Below are positions 37,464-49,578 of a stretch of DNA of 64,000 bases, piece by piece. Under the pieces are notes generated by a model. That model was not told where the DNA came from. It did not search any database and worked only from the letters and a program-made list of their open reading frames with translations. The position numbers were made by a program, and so were the translations under genes. Source of the stretch: Planctomycetota bacterium (GTDB taxonomy: Bacteria; Planctomycetota; UBA8742; UBA2392); NCBI GenBank assembly GCA_027493625.1, contig JAOSKM010000003.1, forward strand, positions 849,028-913,027, in the 5' to 3' direction. Numbering within the stretch: position 1 is the first letter of the stretch; each line of letters starts with the position of its first letter.

Positions 37464-37493
37464 AAAAAGAACAGGCGCCTGAGGCGCCTGTTC
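37464..37493 (-). terminator. Terminator of dnaN (possibly bidirectional)
   Basis: GAACAGGCGCC and GGCGCCTGTTC (37469-37493) form a long stem. On the minus strand it is followed by TTTTT, 22 bases after the dnaN stop. It can also serve the convergent regulator gene. Confidence 0.85.
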
Positions 37494-37515
37494 CGTTCAT
37501 GTCGGCGGGGGTCCG

Positions 37516-38614
37516 TTAGATATCGATGGGCATCACAAGGTAGTAGAACTTGTCCTTGTCACCGGCGTGCAGGATGGCGCCGGTGTCCTTGTCCTTGAAT
37601 TCAACGGTCACCTTGTCGGTGTCGAAGCCTTCCAGGCCCTGCAGGATGTACTGCGGATCGAAGCCGATCGCCACGTCGTCACCGTCGTACTCGATCTCCA
37701 CCTTCACCTCGGCCTGGCCCTGGCTGGGGCTGCGCGAGCGCAGGGTCAGCTCGCCCTTGCTGACTTCGAGGCGCACGGCCTGGCTTTCCACGCTGGTCAG
37801 GTGGCGCGCCTTGTTGAGCGCCAGCCGGAAGTCTTCCAGGTTCACGCCGAACTGCTTGTCCAGGTCGCCGGGGATCACCGCGCGGTAGTCGGGGAACTGT
37901 CCCTCCACCAGCAACGAGCCGACCTCGGTGCCGTCCACCATGGCTACGATGCGGTTCTCTGAAAGCTTCAGGCTGACCTCACCCTCGCCGCTGCCGATCA
38001 CCTTGCTGATCAGGTTGTAGCCCTTGGCCGGCACGATCACCTGGTACTCGACCTCTTTGCACTTGGCGCTCATCTTCGTGAAGCCCAGGCGCCGGCCGTC
38101 GGTGCCGCAGAACTCGACCGCGTTCTTGCGCGGCTCCAGCAGCACGCCGTTCAGGGCGTAGCGGCCTTTTTTCCTGCGCGATGCTGCGCCCCACGCGGCG
38201 GATGGCCGCGGCGAAGTCGCTGCCCTTGATCTTGATCTCGGTCTTGCCGTCCACTTCCGGCAGCCTGGGGAATTCTTCCGGGTCGGCACTGGTAAGCTCG
38301 AAGCGGTCGCGCCCGGCCTTGAGCTCCACGGTGCTGCCCTCGGCCTTGAACTCGACAGTGTCGCTGCGGATATCCTTGAGCAGGCTGCCCACCAGCGAGG
38401 CCTGCACCAGGCACTTGCCCGGTTTTTTGCAATCGACTTCGCTGAGCGTGCGTTTGAGGCTGAGGTCCAGGTCCGTGGCGCGAACCTCGAGGCCTTGCTT
38501 GTCCGCGATCAGCAGCACGTTCTGCGTGATCGGGTTGGTCGAGCGCTGGTTGACGATGCTGCTGACCAGGTTCATCGCCTCGGCAAGTTGATCGCGTGCG
38601 CAGATTACGTGCAT
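37516..38614 (-). CDS. dnaN: DNA polymerase III beta subunit (sliding clamp), frameshifted
   Basis: The replicative clamp. Residues 1-150 (MHVICARDQLAEAMNLV) and the C-terminal 220 residues (ending KFYYLVMPIDI) are in different frames, separated by six T at 38167-38172 (six A on the coding strand). Dropping one A gives a continuous 365-residue clamp with three homologous domains and a normal end. An intact clamp is essential, so I treat the break as an indel error. The start is ATG at 38614. It is downstream of dnaA on the same strand, the usual order. Confidence 0.92.
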
Positions 38615-38671
38615 GGCTTCCTCGCGTTTTTTGGTCCGGCCGTTCTAGTCACCAGGTCGCGGCCTGCAACA

Positions 38672-38680
38672 TGTGCATAA
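38672..38680 (-). promoter_or_regulatory. DnaA box
   Basis: On the minus strand the sequence is TTATGCACA, which fits the degenerate consensus TTWTNCACA exactly. It lies 58 bases before the dnaN start. Confidence 0.55.
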
Positions 38681-39258
38681 GCTGGCAGTAGCCCGGATTC
38701 AAGGCTGCGTGCCCTGCTGCAGTTGTTTAACAGATAGGTTTAAACACCAGTAGCTATTAATGCGGCCTGTCCGGAAGTCAGCAACGCGTTGGTGATCAGC
38801 GCCAATCCCCGCAGTAGCGCGGCCCGCAGCGTGGAAGGGAGGGCGGACAGTTTCCGGAACAACGACCGATCGCTGACAGCCGGACAACTTGTGGGCAGCG
38901 GCATTGTTGGCAGGTGGCAGAATAACACGGGCATGTCCCCGGCCAATCCGCAGGTAATACCGGCGCGGCTGACAGCCGAACAGATTGCGGAACAAGTCTT
39001 GGCAGAGATCGAAAAGCTGACGCGAAGGTCGCGAAGGGGCGCGCCTCGCCGACGTCGTACGCCAGTCAACGCCAGGGCGCAAAGAACGCAAGGAACCCCT
39101 TCTGACGGGGCGTCAATCTTTCGGCCGAAACGGAAGCCTAGCGAGCCACGGACAGGCCGTGGCGCTCCTTGGCGTCCTGGTGATGAGTCGTTGCCGAGTC
39201 GCGGTTGCACGCGCGGGAAGAGCCGCCGCTGCGCGGCTCGGAGGACCTGCTGAGAGTT

Positions 39259-39306
39259 CCCCCGGCTTGTCGGCGCTTCGCTACGCTCAACGCCGACAGC
39301 CGGGGG
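39259..39306. repeat. REP-like hairpin in the dnaA-dnaN gap
   Basis: CCCCCGGCTTGTCGGCG and CGCCGACAGCCGGGGG pair with one bulge. No T run, so a repeat rather than a terminator. Confidence 0.7.
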
Positions 39307-39356
39307 CTAACCAGAGAGACGCCGGCTTCGCCGGCTGAACTGCGGCAACTACCATG

Positions 39357-39391
39357 AAAACAGAATCCCCCGCGGTAACGCGGGGGTTCTG
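39357..39391 (-). terminator. Terminator of dnaA
   Basis: CCCCCGCG and CGCGGGGG form the core of a 13-bp stem (39361-39391) followed on the minus strand by TTTT, about 20 bases after the dnaA stop. Confidence 0.8.
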
Positions 39392-39413
39392 TGGGTTTGC
39401 TGTGTAGGGTTTT

Positions 39414-40795
39414 CTAGCTGACCGGGCGGCGCAGCTGCAGCTCGAAGCGTTCCAGCTCGTTGCGCAGGTTGGTGTCCTTCAGGCGCAGGCCTTTGATCTT
39501 GTTGATCGCGTGCAGCACGGTGCTGTGGTCACGGCCGCCGAAGAAACTGCCGATCTCGGTCAGCGTGAGCTGGGTGAGTTCCTTGGTGAGGAACATCGCC
39601 ACGTGGCGCGGGAAGGCCAGGTTCTTGGTCCGGCGCTGGGACAGCAGGTCGTTCATGCGCACGTTGTAGTGCTCGCACACTACGTCGATGATGTCGTCGG
39701 TGGCGATGCGCGCGGGCGCAGGCTTGCTCTTCACCAGGTGGCGCAGGGCGTCATGGGCGAGCTGCAGGGTGATCGGCTTGCTGCTCATGCTGCTGAGCGC
39801 GGCGATCTGCACCACGGCGCCTTCCAGCTCGCGCACGTTCGTCACGATGTTGTCAGCCAGGAAGTGCACCACCTCGTCGGGCACCTCGATGCCGCGCAGC
39901 TCGGCCTTCTTGCGCACGATCGCCATGCGGGTTTCGGTACAGGGCGGCTCGACCTTGACGGCGAGGCCCCAGTGGAAGCGGCTGATCAGGCGGTCTTCCA
40001 GGTTGGGAATGTCGCGGGGCAGCGAGTCGCTGGTCAGCACGATCTGCTTGCCGAGCTGGTACAGGTGGTTGAAGGTATGGAAGAACTCCTCCTGGGTCTG
40101 CTCCTTGCCGGCCAGGAAGTGGATGTCGTCGATCAGCAGCGCGTCGGAGTCACGCAGCTCGTGGCGCAGGGCCTCGATGCTGCCGGACTTGAGGGCCGCC
40201 ACGAAGCGATTGACGAACTCTTCGCACGAGATCATGCGGATCTTGGGCATGCGCGGCAGCAGCCTGCTGGCGATGGCGTTCAGCAGGTGGGTCTTACCCA
40301 GCCCCACGCCGCCGTGGATGAACAGCGGGTTGTAGGCCTTGCCCGGGTTCTCGGCCACGGCCTGGGCGCGGCGCAGGCCAGCTGGTTGGAAGGCCCGACC
40401 ACGAAGTGGCCGAAGTCGGCGCCGGCGGGGATCTTCTTGCTGGTGAGGAAGTCGTGCTCGGAGCCGGCGCTGGTGCTGGAGAGGTTGCGGACGCTGCTGT
40501 TGACCTTGACATCCAGGCGCGCGTCGGCGCTGCCGCCGGCGGAGATCTCGAGGTGAGGCTGGAAACCGAGCACCTGATAGCAGGCCTTTGCCACGCAGTT
40601 GCGCAGGGCCTCGGTGTCGGTCTTGTTCAATTTGTCGGCACGCACCGTGAGCTTCAGCGTATCGAGCTCGGAGTCGTAGCCGGCGGGTTTGGCGTTGCGG
40701 AGAAGTTCATGAACCGGCAGCCCGCGCGAGCGCGTGAGAGCAAGTTCTTCGATTGCGGGCCACTGCCCGATCACGTCTCCGTCGGAAACTGACAT
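39414..40795 (-). CDS. dnaA: Chromosomal replication initiator DnaA, frameshifted
   Basis: The AAA+ initiator. Two frames join near 40366-40372; restoring one missing base gives 460 residues. The N-terminal part (1-140) carries domain I and the short linker; the AAA+ domain begins with NPLFIHGGVGLGKTHLL (Walker A) and has LLIDDIHFL (Walker B). The C-terminal domain has the DnaA signature region (DHSTVLHAINKIK). The start is ATG at 40795, and longer N-terminal frames run through gap sequence. The lesion is probably a sequencing deletion. Confidence 0.93.
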
Positions 40796-41105
40796 CTGCA
40801 CCCCGTTCTGGTCGCGATTCCCTGAAAAGAGCGACTTGGGCTTCCGGCGACAACACCACACCCGGCGCGCACCCGGGTGCGCGCTGTAACAGGCCAAGGT
40901 TTGCTGCTTGTGAGACCGCGGGCGTGACCCCGGGGCCCTCCCCCAACTCGCTGCTAAAGTTCCTGTGAAGGAATTAGTTAGCTTCTGGTGGCAGTCGGTC
41001 AACGGGTGCCGCGCGACCGACACGCGGGAAAAGCTGTCAGAATCGACGAAAGTAACCGAAGCAGGGGCACTTAACATCGGACGGAAAAAACTCACTGACA
41101 CCGTC
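40796..41105. other. Upstream region of dnaA, no gene
   Basis: About 310 bp with no coding signal, probably holding the dnaA promoter and possibly that of the gene at 41106, which is oriented away. I see no exact DnaA box here. A perfect palindrome lies at 40865-40884. Confidence 0.5.
40865..40884. promoter_or_regulatory. Perfect 20-bp palindrome upstream of dnaA
   Basis: GCGCGCACCCGGGTGCGCGC is self-complementary over its full length, about 70 bases before the dnaA start. It could be a protein-binding site or a hairpin in the dnaA leader. Confidence 0.6.
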
Positions 41106-41532
41106 TTAACTTGGACCGGTGTTCAGCGTGTCCGGTTTCTCGATTTGTGCCGGGCGCACACTGCGTTTCTGCCCCAGCCAGGCCAGCGCGATCGCCAGCG
41201 GCCAGGCCGCCGCGCCGCCCGCTACCGCGACGTTGGCGGGCCAACGATCCCACAGCAAGGGAAGCGAAACGGCGATCACCACCACCGCGAAGACGCACGA
41301 CAGCAGCAACAGCGGCTTGAACACCACGCGCACGCGGGGGTGGATCGGCCTGGTCCAGCAGTCGCTTCATCGTTGACATGTCAATAGCAGCGTCGGCATC
41401 CAGCGCGTCGAAGGTCGGTAAGCGGTGCGATTTGCCGCAACGGGGGCATTCGATCAGCAGCCCGCTGTACGCGCGAGAGAAAACCTCGCTCCAGCCGCAG
41501 GGGCAATCGACTTTGCACTTGGTCTCGGGCAC
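41106..41532 (-). CDS. Zinc-ribbon membrane protein, frameshifted
   Basis: A small protein with an N-terminal zinc ribbon (KVDCPCGWSEV, then IECPRCGKSH) and two membrane segments in the C-terminal half (LLLLSCVFAVVVIAVSLPLLW and VAGGAAAWPLAIALAWLG). The frame breaks at five G (41336-41340); removing one gives 141 residues. Function unknown. The start is ATG at 41532, just before a heptad hairpin. Confidence 0.65.
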
Positions 41533-41539
41533 GAGGGTG

Positions 41540-41627
41540 CAGGTTACAGGGAACAGGTTTCAGGTGTCAGGGAGGGGCTGCTCAGGCGGCAGGAGGCTGC
41601 CTAAACCCGAAACCCTGTCACCCTGCT
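41540..41627. repeat. Solo hairpin of 7-bp units (CAGGTTT family, second copy)
   Basis: The left arm (41540-41574) reads CAGGTTA, CAGGGAA, CAGGTTT, CAGGTGT, CAGGGAG. The right arm (about 41604-41627) is a degraded inverse with CCCTGTCACCCTG. Its end abuts the stop codon of the STAS gene. It shares its heptamer with the hairpin at 5232. Confidence 0.75.
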
Positions 41628-42140
41628 ACTTGTCCGCGGGGCCGTCGCAGTCCAGCAGGTCGCGCGCTTCCTTGATCAGCGCCTCCACGAAGGGGCCGAA
41701 ACGCTCTTCGTTTTCCTTGTCGGCCTTGACCAGTGCGATGTGCGCGTCACGGATCAGCAGCGTGCGGCGCTTCTTGTCCTGCCAGCCCTCGCGCAGGGGA
41801 GTCAGCTTGCAGTCGGGGAAGTCCACCGGTTCGGTCTTCACATGCAGGATCTTGGGCAGGCCCAGCGAACTCATGGCACGCATGGTGGTGGGTGTGGCGT
41901 TCACCACCGTCACGGCAATCGCCGGCCCCCGTTGAAGCCGATGAAGCCCATCAGCGTGCCCATGAAAGTGCTGTCCAGGCCCGTGCACGGGGCCAGGTCC
42001 ACGATCACATTCCGCACGCCGTCGTTGAAAGCCTTTTCGCAGTACTCGCGCAGCGGCCCGGCGTTGTTGAAATTGCCGAGACCCACTACGCGGACGTAGA
42101 CCGCTTCCTTGGTGCGTGCCGCTTCGAGATGACCAGCCAT
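41626..42140 (-). CDS. STAS-domain anti-sigma-factor antagonist, frameshifted
   Basis: A 171-residue protein in two frames that join at five C (41926-41930); adding one base restores it. The N-terminal 100 residues are a STAS domain with the phosphoacceptor region DSTFMGTLMGF, as in SpoIIAA-type antagonists. The C-terminal 70 residues are helical. Such proteins are switched by phosphorylation of the Ser. No anti-sigma kinase or sigma factor is adjacent. Confidence 0.75.
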
Positions 42141-42174
42141 ACGTCCCGGCCTTTCGGCCGCCTTTTACAGGGGC

Positions 42175-42519
42175 TCAGCTTACGCGCAGCCCCGAATGCA
42201 CCTGGTTCATGGCGGTCAACGGCACTACCTGGTCGCCGTCCTGGACCGCCAGCAGCATCCCCTGGCTTAATACGCCCCGCAACTTCCGGGGCGCCAGGTT
42301 TGCCACGATGATGATGTCTTTACCGACCAGCTGTTCCGGCTGCCACCACTGGCGGATGCCCGCGCAGATGGTGCGCTCCTGATCGCCTACCTCGACCGTC
42401 AGCACCAGCAGCTTGTCGGCGTCCGGGTGGGGGGCCGCGGCTTTGACCCGCGCGGTCCGCAACTCCACCTTGGCGAAGTCGTCGATGCTGATTTCCGTGC
42501 TGGCTGGCGCTTCGGTCAT
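42175..42519 (-). CDS. Stand-alone tRNA-binding domain (CsaA / MetRS C-terminal type)
   Basis: A 114-residue OB-fold protein with the EMAP-II/MetG C-terminal signature ([25 protein letters not shown], then [11 protein letters not shown]). Free-standing members bind tRNA or act as CsaA-type chaperones; which applies is unknown. No metG is nearby. The start is ATG at 42519. Confidence 0.88.
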   Translation of the reverse strand: MTEAPASTEISIDDFAKVELRTARVKAAAPHPDADKLLVLTVEVGDQERTICAGIRQWWQPEQLVGKDIIIVANLAPRKLRGVLSQGMLLAVQDGDQVVPLTAMNQVHSGLRVS

Positions 42520-42710
42520 TTACCTTCCCTATTAAGTCCTCAAAAGCGGCCAAATCGCCGCCCGGAATTCAAAGTAGCTTGCCCGGGGGGCAGGTTCAAC
42601 CGAAACAGGGCCGAACCATGGGGTGTAACGCCCGATAAACTTTGTACTTGTGGCACTATCCACCAACTCTCGACAAACCGGGGGTTGTGCGTGTTATGCT
42701 CCCGACCCGC

Positions 42711-44453
42711 ATGAACGAACCGGCCTTGGATAAGAACGAACCACCCGCCCCCGCGCCTTCCACGCCATGGTGGCGCCGCCCGTGGGTCCAGGGCCTGGCG
42801 CTTTCGTTGCTGGCCTTCATCGGCATGCTGCAGTACCAGTTCGTGCCCGGCTTTGTCACCGACGCCGTGGGCAACACCGGCCTGCACTCCACCTCGGTGG
42901 GCCTGCCCGGCGCCGACGGCTACTACCACATCAAGATGGCCTGGCTGTACCGCACCGGCGAAGTGGGCGAAGCCGGCGGCGATTTCCATTGGACGCGCGA
43001 AAGCCTCTGGAACGGCGAGTTCAGCGACAAGGACTACCTGTTCCACGTTTACCTGGTGCCCTTCACGCTGTTCGCCGACGGGCCGGGGGACGCCCAGGGG
43101 CTGATCACCGGCGCCAAGCTGGGCATCTCCGTACTGGGCGCGCTGCTGGTTCTGGCGCTGTTTACCGCCTTGCGCCTGCTGGGAGCGCGCTGGGCGTGGC
43201 TGTTCACGCTCGGGCTGATCGCCGTGGGCGGCAGCTACTTCGTGTTCCGCATGAACCTGTGCCGCAGCTACGTGGTCAGCGTGACGCTGGCGCTGGCTGG
43301 CTGGACGCTGATCGTGCGGCGCCAGCGCCTGGGCCTGCTGGCGCTTTCCACCATCTACACGCTGTCCTACACCGCAAGCCACCTGCTGCTGGCGATGCTG
43401 GTCGTGCGAGCGGTCATGGAACTGGTGCTGGGCGCCCGCGAAGGCAGCACCCGCCGCCGCGACCTGAAGGACAACGCGCTGATGGGCGCCGCGATCGCCG
43501 GCGGCATCGCCCTAGGCTGCCTGCTGCACCCGGAAAGCTGGAACCTGGTCAAGCTGTGGTGGGTGCAGAACGTGGTGGTACTCGCGCTCTCCCACAAAGA
43601 CACCGTCGCGCCCGTGATCGACAACATCTCCGGGCTGTTCGGCACGAACACCGACTACGGCAACGCCGTGGAGGTCGCCCTTGGCCGCGAACTGAACCCC
43701 ACGGCCGGGCCTGCGGCCGTGTTCGGCACGCCGCTGATATTCTTCCCGCCGATGCTGCTGCCGCTGGCGGCCGCGGTGATGGGCTGGCGCCCCAGCCGTG
43801 AAGCGGTGCTGACGGCCACCATCGCGGTGGTGTGGCTGGTGGGCTACCTGGTGAACGGGCGCTTCCTGGAGTACGCGGCGCCGTTCATGACCCTGGCGAT
43901 CGGCGTGTGGGTGACCGAACTGCTGACCTCGGCGCAATACCAGGCCTGGAAGGAGCGGCGGCCGGTGGTGGCGCGCGCGCTGCCGATTTCCGGCGCGGTG
44001 ATTGCGGTGATCGCCACCCTCAGCATCTGGGTGGGGGCCGCGATTTCATACCGCGTGCACGACCGCGGCGACATCGAGCTCGCGGCCGTGTACCTGCACG
44101 AGCACCCGGAGACGCACGGCAAGCTGGTGTGGCACGACCGCTGGGACGACTTCACGGAGCTGCTGTTCTTCGCCAGCGAGTGCGATTACCTGGCCGGCCT
44201 GGACCCGACGTTCTTCCTGCTGAAAGACCGCAAGAAGTACGAAGACTGGTGGGAGATCAAGCGCGGCAAACGGCGCGACGTGCTGGGGCCGATCCGCGAC
44301 GACTTCAAGGCCGACTACATCCTGGCCCACCGCAGCAGCAGCGAGTACTTCTACAACCGCCTCAACGAGGAAGCCCGCGCCGGCAACCTCAAGCTGCTGA
44401 TCCGCGCCCCCGACGACGCCTGGGCCCTCTACGAGGTGGTGCCCAAGGAATGA
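42711..44453 (+). CDS. Multi-pass membrane protein, oligosaccharyltransferase/GT-C-like
   Basis: A 580-residue protein with about a dozen hydrophobic segments and a C-terminal soluble domain of about 120 residues. The first extracytoplasmic loop has [12 protein letters not shown], resembling the acidic DGxYH motif of GT-C enzymes such as STT3. The C-terminus contains [15 protein letters not shown] and [12 protein letters not shown]. It may transfer sugars from a lipid carrier to an exported acceptor; a WWDYG motif is not seen. The start is ATG at 42711 (ATG at 42696 is possible). Confidence 0.72.
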   Translation: MNEPALDKNEPPAPAPSTPWWRRPWVQGLALSLLAFIGMLQYQFVPGFVTDAVGNTGLHSTSVGLPGADGYYHIKMAWLYRTGEVGEAGGDFHWTRESLWNGEFSDKDYLFHVYLVPFTLFADGPGDAQGLITGAKLGISVLGALLVLALFTALRLLGARWAWLFTLGLIAVGGSYFVFRMNLCRSYVVSVTLALAGWTLIVRRQRLGLLALSTIYTLSYTASHLLLAMLVVRAVMELVLGAREGSTRRRDLKDNALMGAAIAGGIALGCLLHPESWNLVKLWWVQNVVVLALSHKDTVAPVIDNISGLFGTNTDYGNAVEVALGRELNPTAGPAAVFGTPLIFFPPMLLPLAAAVMGWRPSREAVLTATIAVVWLVGYLVNGRFLEYAAPFMTLAIGVWVTELLTSAQYQAWKERRPVVARALPISGAVIAVIATLSIWVGAAISYRVHDRGDIELAAVYLHEHPETHGKLVWHDRWDDFTELLFFASECDYLAGLDPTFFLLKDRKKYEDWWEIKRGKRRDVLGPIRDDFKADYILAHRSSSEYFYNRLNEEARAGNLKLLIRAPDDAWALYEVVPKE

Positions 44454-44523
44454 ATCCGCGCCGCCCCTTCGTTGTGTGTCGCGGGGTCTGGTAAAACCCT
44501 TCGACGAACTCAGGGCAGGGCAA

Positions 44524-47523
<3,000 letters not shown>

Positions 47524-47526
47524 GAG

Positions 47527-47590
47527 CCACGGTTAAACACGGGTGAACACACAGCGCAAACCGTGTTGACCCGTGTGCACCCGTGGTTCC
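47527..47590. repeat. Inverted repeat of 9-bp units after uvrA
   Basis: CCACGGTTA, AACACGGGT, GAACACACA (left) faces CGTGTTGAC, CCGTGTGCA, CCCGTGG (right). This is the same arm design as the heptad hairpins but with a 9-base unit. It lies between uvrA and the metallo-hydrolase gene. Confidence 0.7.
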
Positions 47591-47600
47591 AAATGCGTAC

Positions 47601-48461
47601 ATGGCCCTCACGGTCTACATACTTGGTTCCGGACAGGATGGCGGGCTGCCGCAGTTTGGCTCGCGCATGAGTGCGGACATGGCCGCGCGCGTAGATCCGC
47701 TGGCTGTGCGGCTGGGGCCGAGCATCTGTGTGCTGGATGACGTCGGCCGCTGCTTCCTGGTTGACGTCTCGCCTGACATCAAGGAGCAGGAGAACCGCCT
47801 GCTGACCATCCCGGCCTACGCGCGGCGCGCAGTGACGAATCCCTTCGACGGCGTGCTGCTTACCCATGCCCACATGGGCCATTACGCCGGGCTGGTGCAC
47901 TTCGGGCGCGAGGCCGCTAACTGCCGCGACCTGCCCGTCTACTGCACCGAGAAGATGGCAAGCTTCCTGGCCGCCAACGCACCCTGGGAGCAGCTGGTGA
48001 AGCTGGGGAACATTGAGTTGCGCTCCGTAGGGACACGCGGCAGCGTGTCCCTACAAGCAGGGCCCGGGTTGAGCATCCGCGCCATCCCCGTGCTGCATCG
48101 GGGCGAATACACCGACACCGTGGGCATCAGCATCAACGAGAAGCTGCTGTACGTGCCCGACATCGACAACTGGGACGCCTGGCCCGCCGCGCGCGAGGAA
48201 GTCAGCAAGCATGAAATCTGCCTGCTCGACGCCACCTTCTACTCGCGCGAGGAACTTCCCGGCCGCGACCTGCGCGAGATCTCGCACCCGTTCATCACGG
48301 ACACGCTGGCCAAGTTCGGCGACCTGGCAAAAGGCCGGCGCATCATCCTGACCCACTTCAACCACTCCAACCCGGTCTGCGACCCCGCCAGCAAACAGGC
48401 CCAACGCGTGCTCAAGGCCGGCTTCGAGCTCGCTCAGGAAATGCTGGCGATTCCGCTGTAA
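47601..48461 (+). CDS. PqqB-like metallo-beta-lactamase-fold hydrolase
   Basis: A 286-residue metallo-hydrolase. The opening VYILGSGQDGGLPQFG resembles PqqB; the metal motif is THAHMGHYAGL. There is no pqq cluster nearby, so PQQ synthesis is not implied. A REP hairpin (48027-48054) adds RGSVSLQ in frame. The start is ATG at 47601; the frame before it includes the nonad repeat. Confidence 0.85.
   Translation: MALTVYILGSGQDGGLPQFGSRMSADMAARVDPLAVRLGPSICVLDDVGRCFLVDVSPDIKEQENRLLTIPAYARRAVTNPFDGVLLTHAHMGHYAGLVHFGREAANCRDLPVYCTEKMASFLAANAPWEQLVKLGNIELRSVGTRGSVSLQAGPGLSIRAIPVLHRGEYTDTVGISINEKLLYVPDIDNWDAWPAAREEVSKHEICLLDATFYSREELPGRDLREISHPFITDTLAKFGDLAKGRRIILTHFNHSNPVCDPASKQAQRVLKAGFELAQEMLAIPL
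48027..48054. repeat. REP hairpin inside the metallo-hydrolase gene
   Basis: GTAGGGACACGC and GCGTGTCCCTAC around GGCA, the same 28-bp hairpin as at 13806-13916. It is in frame and encodes RGSVSLQ. Confidence 0.9.
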
Positions 48462-48518
48462 CGCACGCCTCCGGGCACTGCCTTTGTGCCCTCGTGTGAA
48501 GCAGGTAAAACCCAGCCC

Positions 48519-49457
48519 ATGGAAGCGGTGGTGAAAGCCGAGGGCTTGCGCAAGAACTACGGAGAGTTCGTGGCCGTGGACGGCATTGATTTCGAAATCC
48601 CGCGCGGGCAGTGCTTCGGCTTTCTGGGCCCCAACGGCGCGGGCAAGACCACCACCATGCGCATGATCTACCGCGCCTCGCCCGTGGGCGGCGGCAGCCT
48701 GCGCATCCTGGGCCACGAGGCCGCCGGCGGCCGCAACGACCGCGCCATCAAGCAGCGCATTGGAGTGGTGCCGCAGGAAGACAACCTCGATGAAGAACTC
48801 AAGCTGCGCGAGAACCTGGAGGTGTTCGCGCGCTTTTACGGCCTGGGGCGCAAGGAGGCCAAGGCGCGCGCCATTGAGATGATCGCGTTCGCCAACCTGG
48901 GCGACAAAAGCGAGTCGCGCATCCGCGAGCTCTCGGGCGGCATGCGGCGCCGGGCGCTGATCGCGCGCGGCCTGCTGGGCAACCCGGAGCTGCTGGTGCT
49001 GGACGAGCCGACCACGGGACTGGACCCCCAGGCGCGCCTCAACCTGTGGGACCGTCTGCGCGACCTGAAACGCCGCGAGGCGACGCTGGTGCTCACCACC
49101 CACTACATGGACGAGGCCGAGCAGCTGTGCGATCGGCTGGTGATCATGGACAAGGGCAAGATCGTGGCCGAAGGCCGGCCGCGCGATCTGATCAAGCAGC
49201 ACGTCAGCAGCCACGTGGTGGAAGTCGACATCGCGAATGGAGCGCGAAGCGTAAGCGAGCGGCCGGAACTGGCAGAATTGACCGCCCTCGCCAAACGCCA
49301 CGAGCGTCATCAGGACCGCCTGCTTCTATATGTAGACAACGGCGAAGAGGTAGTGGCCAAGGCCGCGCACCTGCTGCCCGACGCCGAAACCCTGATCCGC
49401 CGCAGCACACTGGAAGACGTGTTTCTAAAGATCACAGGCCGAGGGTTGGCGGAATGA
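48519..49457 (+). CDS. ABC transporter ATP-binding protein (exporter, NodI/DrrA type)
   Basis: A 312-residue ATPase. Walker A GPNGAGKTT, signature LSGGMRRRALIARGL, Walker B LLVLDEPTTGLD and the His switch THYMDEAE are present; the C-terminal ~80 residues are the extension of the drug/NodI subfamily. The start is ATG at 48519. It is paired with the permease gene downstream as an ABC-2 exporter; the cargo is unknown. Confidence 0.93.
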   Translation: MEAVVKAEGLRKNYGEFVAVDGIDFEIPRGQCFGFLGPNGAGKTTTMRMIYRASPVGGGSLRILGHEAAGGRNDRAIKQRIGVVPQEDNLDEELKLRENLEVFARFYGLGRKEAKARAIEMIAFANLGDKSESRIRELSGGMRRRALIARGLLGNPELLVLDEPTTGLDPQARLNLWDRLRDLKRREATLVLTTHYMDEAEQLCDRLVIMDKGKIVAEGRPRDLIKQHVSSHVVEVDIANGARSVSERPELAELTALAKRHERHQDRLLLYVDNGEEVVAKAAHLLPDAETLIRRSTLEDVFLKITGRGLAE

Positions 49458-49470
49458 ACGGCGACGGCAG

Positions 49471-49554
49471 ATTACCAATAACCAATTACCAATTTCCAAT
49501 TGAGGCGGCTGCTGCATGTGAATTGGTAATTGAAAATTGGTTATTGGTTATTCG
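49471..49554. repeat. Solo AT-rich hairpin of 7-bp units (ATTACCA family)
   Basis: The left arm (49471-49498) is ATTACCA, ATAACCA, ATTACCA, ATTTCCA; the right arm (49521-49554) is AATTGGT, AATTGAA, AATTGGT, TATTGGT, the inverse. The loop is about 20 bases. It separates the ATPase gene from the permease gene and is markedly AT-rich against its surroundings. Confidence 0.88.
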
Positions 49555-49578
49555 CTGTTCGTCTGGAGGCCGCGCCGC

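Larger units (their letters stand above)
38615..39413. other. Long dnaA-dnaN gap; candidate replication origin
   Basis: About 800 bp between dnaA and dnaN without a convincing gene. It has one exact DnaA-box-type sequence at 38672-38680 and an AT-rich stretch at about 38724-38760 (for example GTTTAAACA and TAGCTATTAAT) that could unwind. From about 39010 the gap holds CGAAG-type and hairpin repeats. A cluster of further boxes was not seen, so the origin call is tentative. Confidence 0.4.

Noticed and set aside
38933..39253. An open frame of about 106 codons between dnaN and dnaA
   Set aside because: Only the first 30 codons look protein-like. The rest is repeat DNA with many Arg codons, and no homologue or ribosome site is seen.
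44476..44523. Longer start for uvrA
   Set aside because: The extra residues PFDELRAGQ are a common translated intergenic repeat, and UvrA homology begins at 44524.
47601..48461. Pyrroloquinoline-quinone synthesis gene
   Set aside because: PqqB-like fold only; no pqqA, C, D or E nearby.
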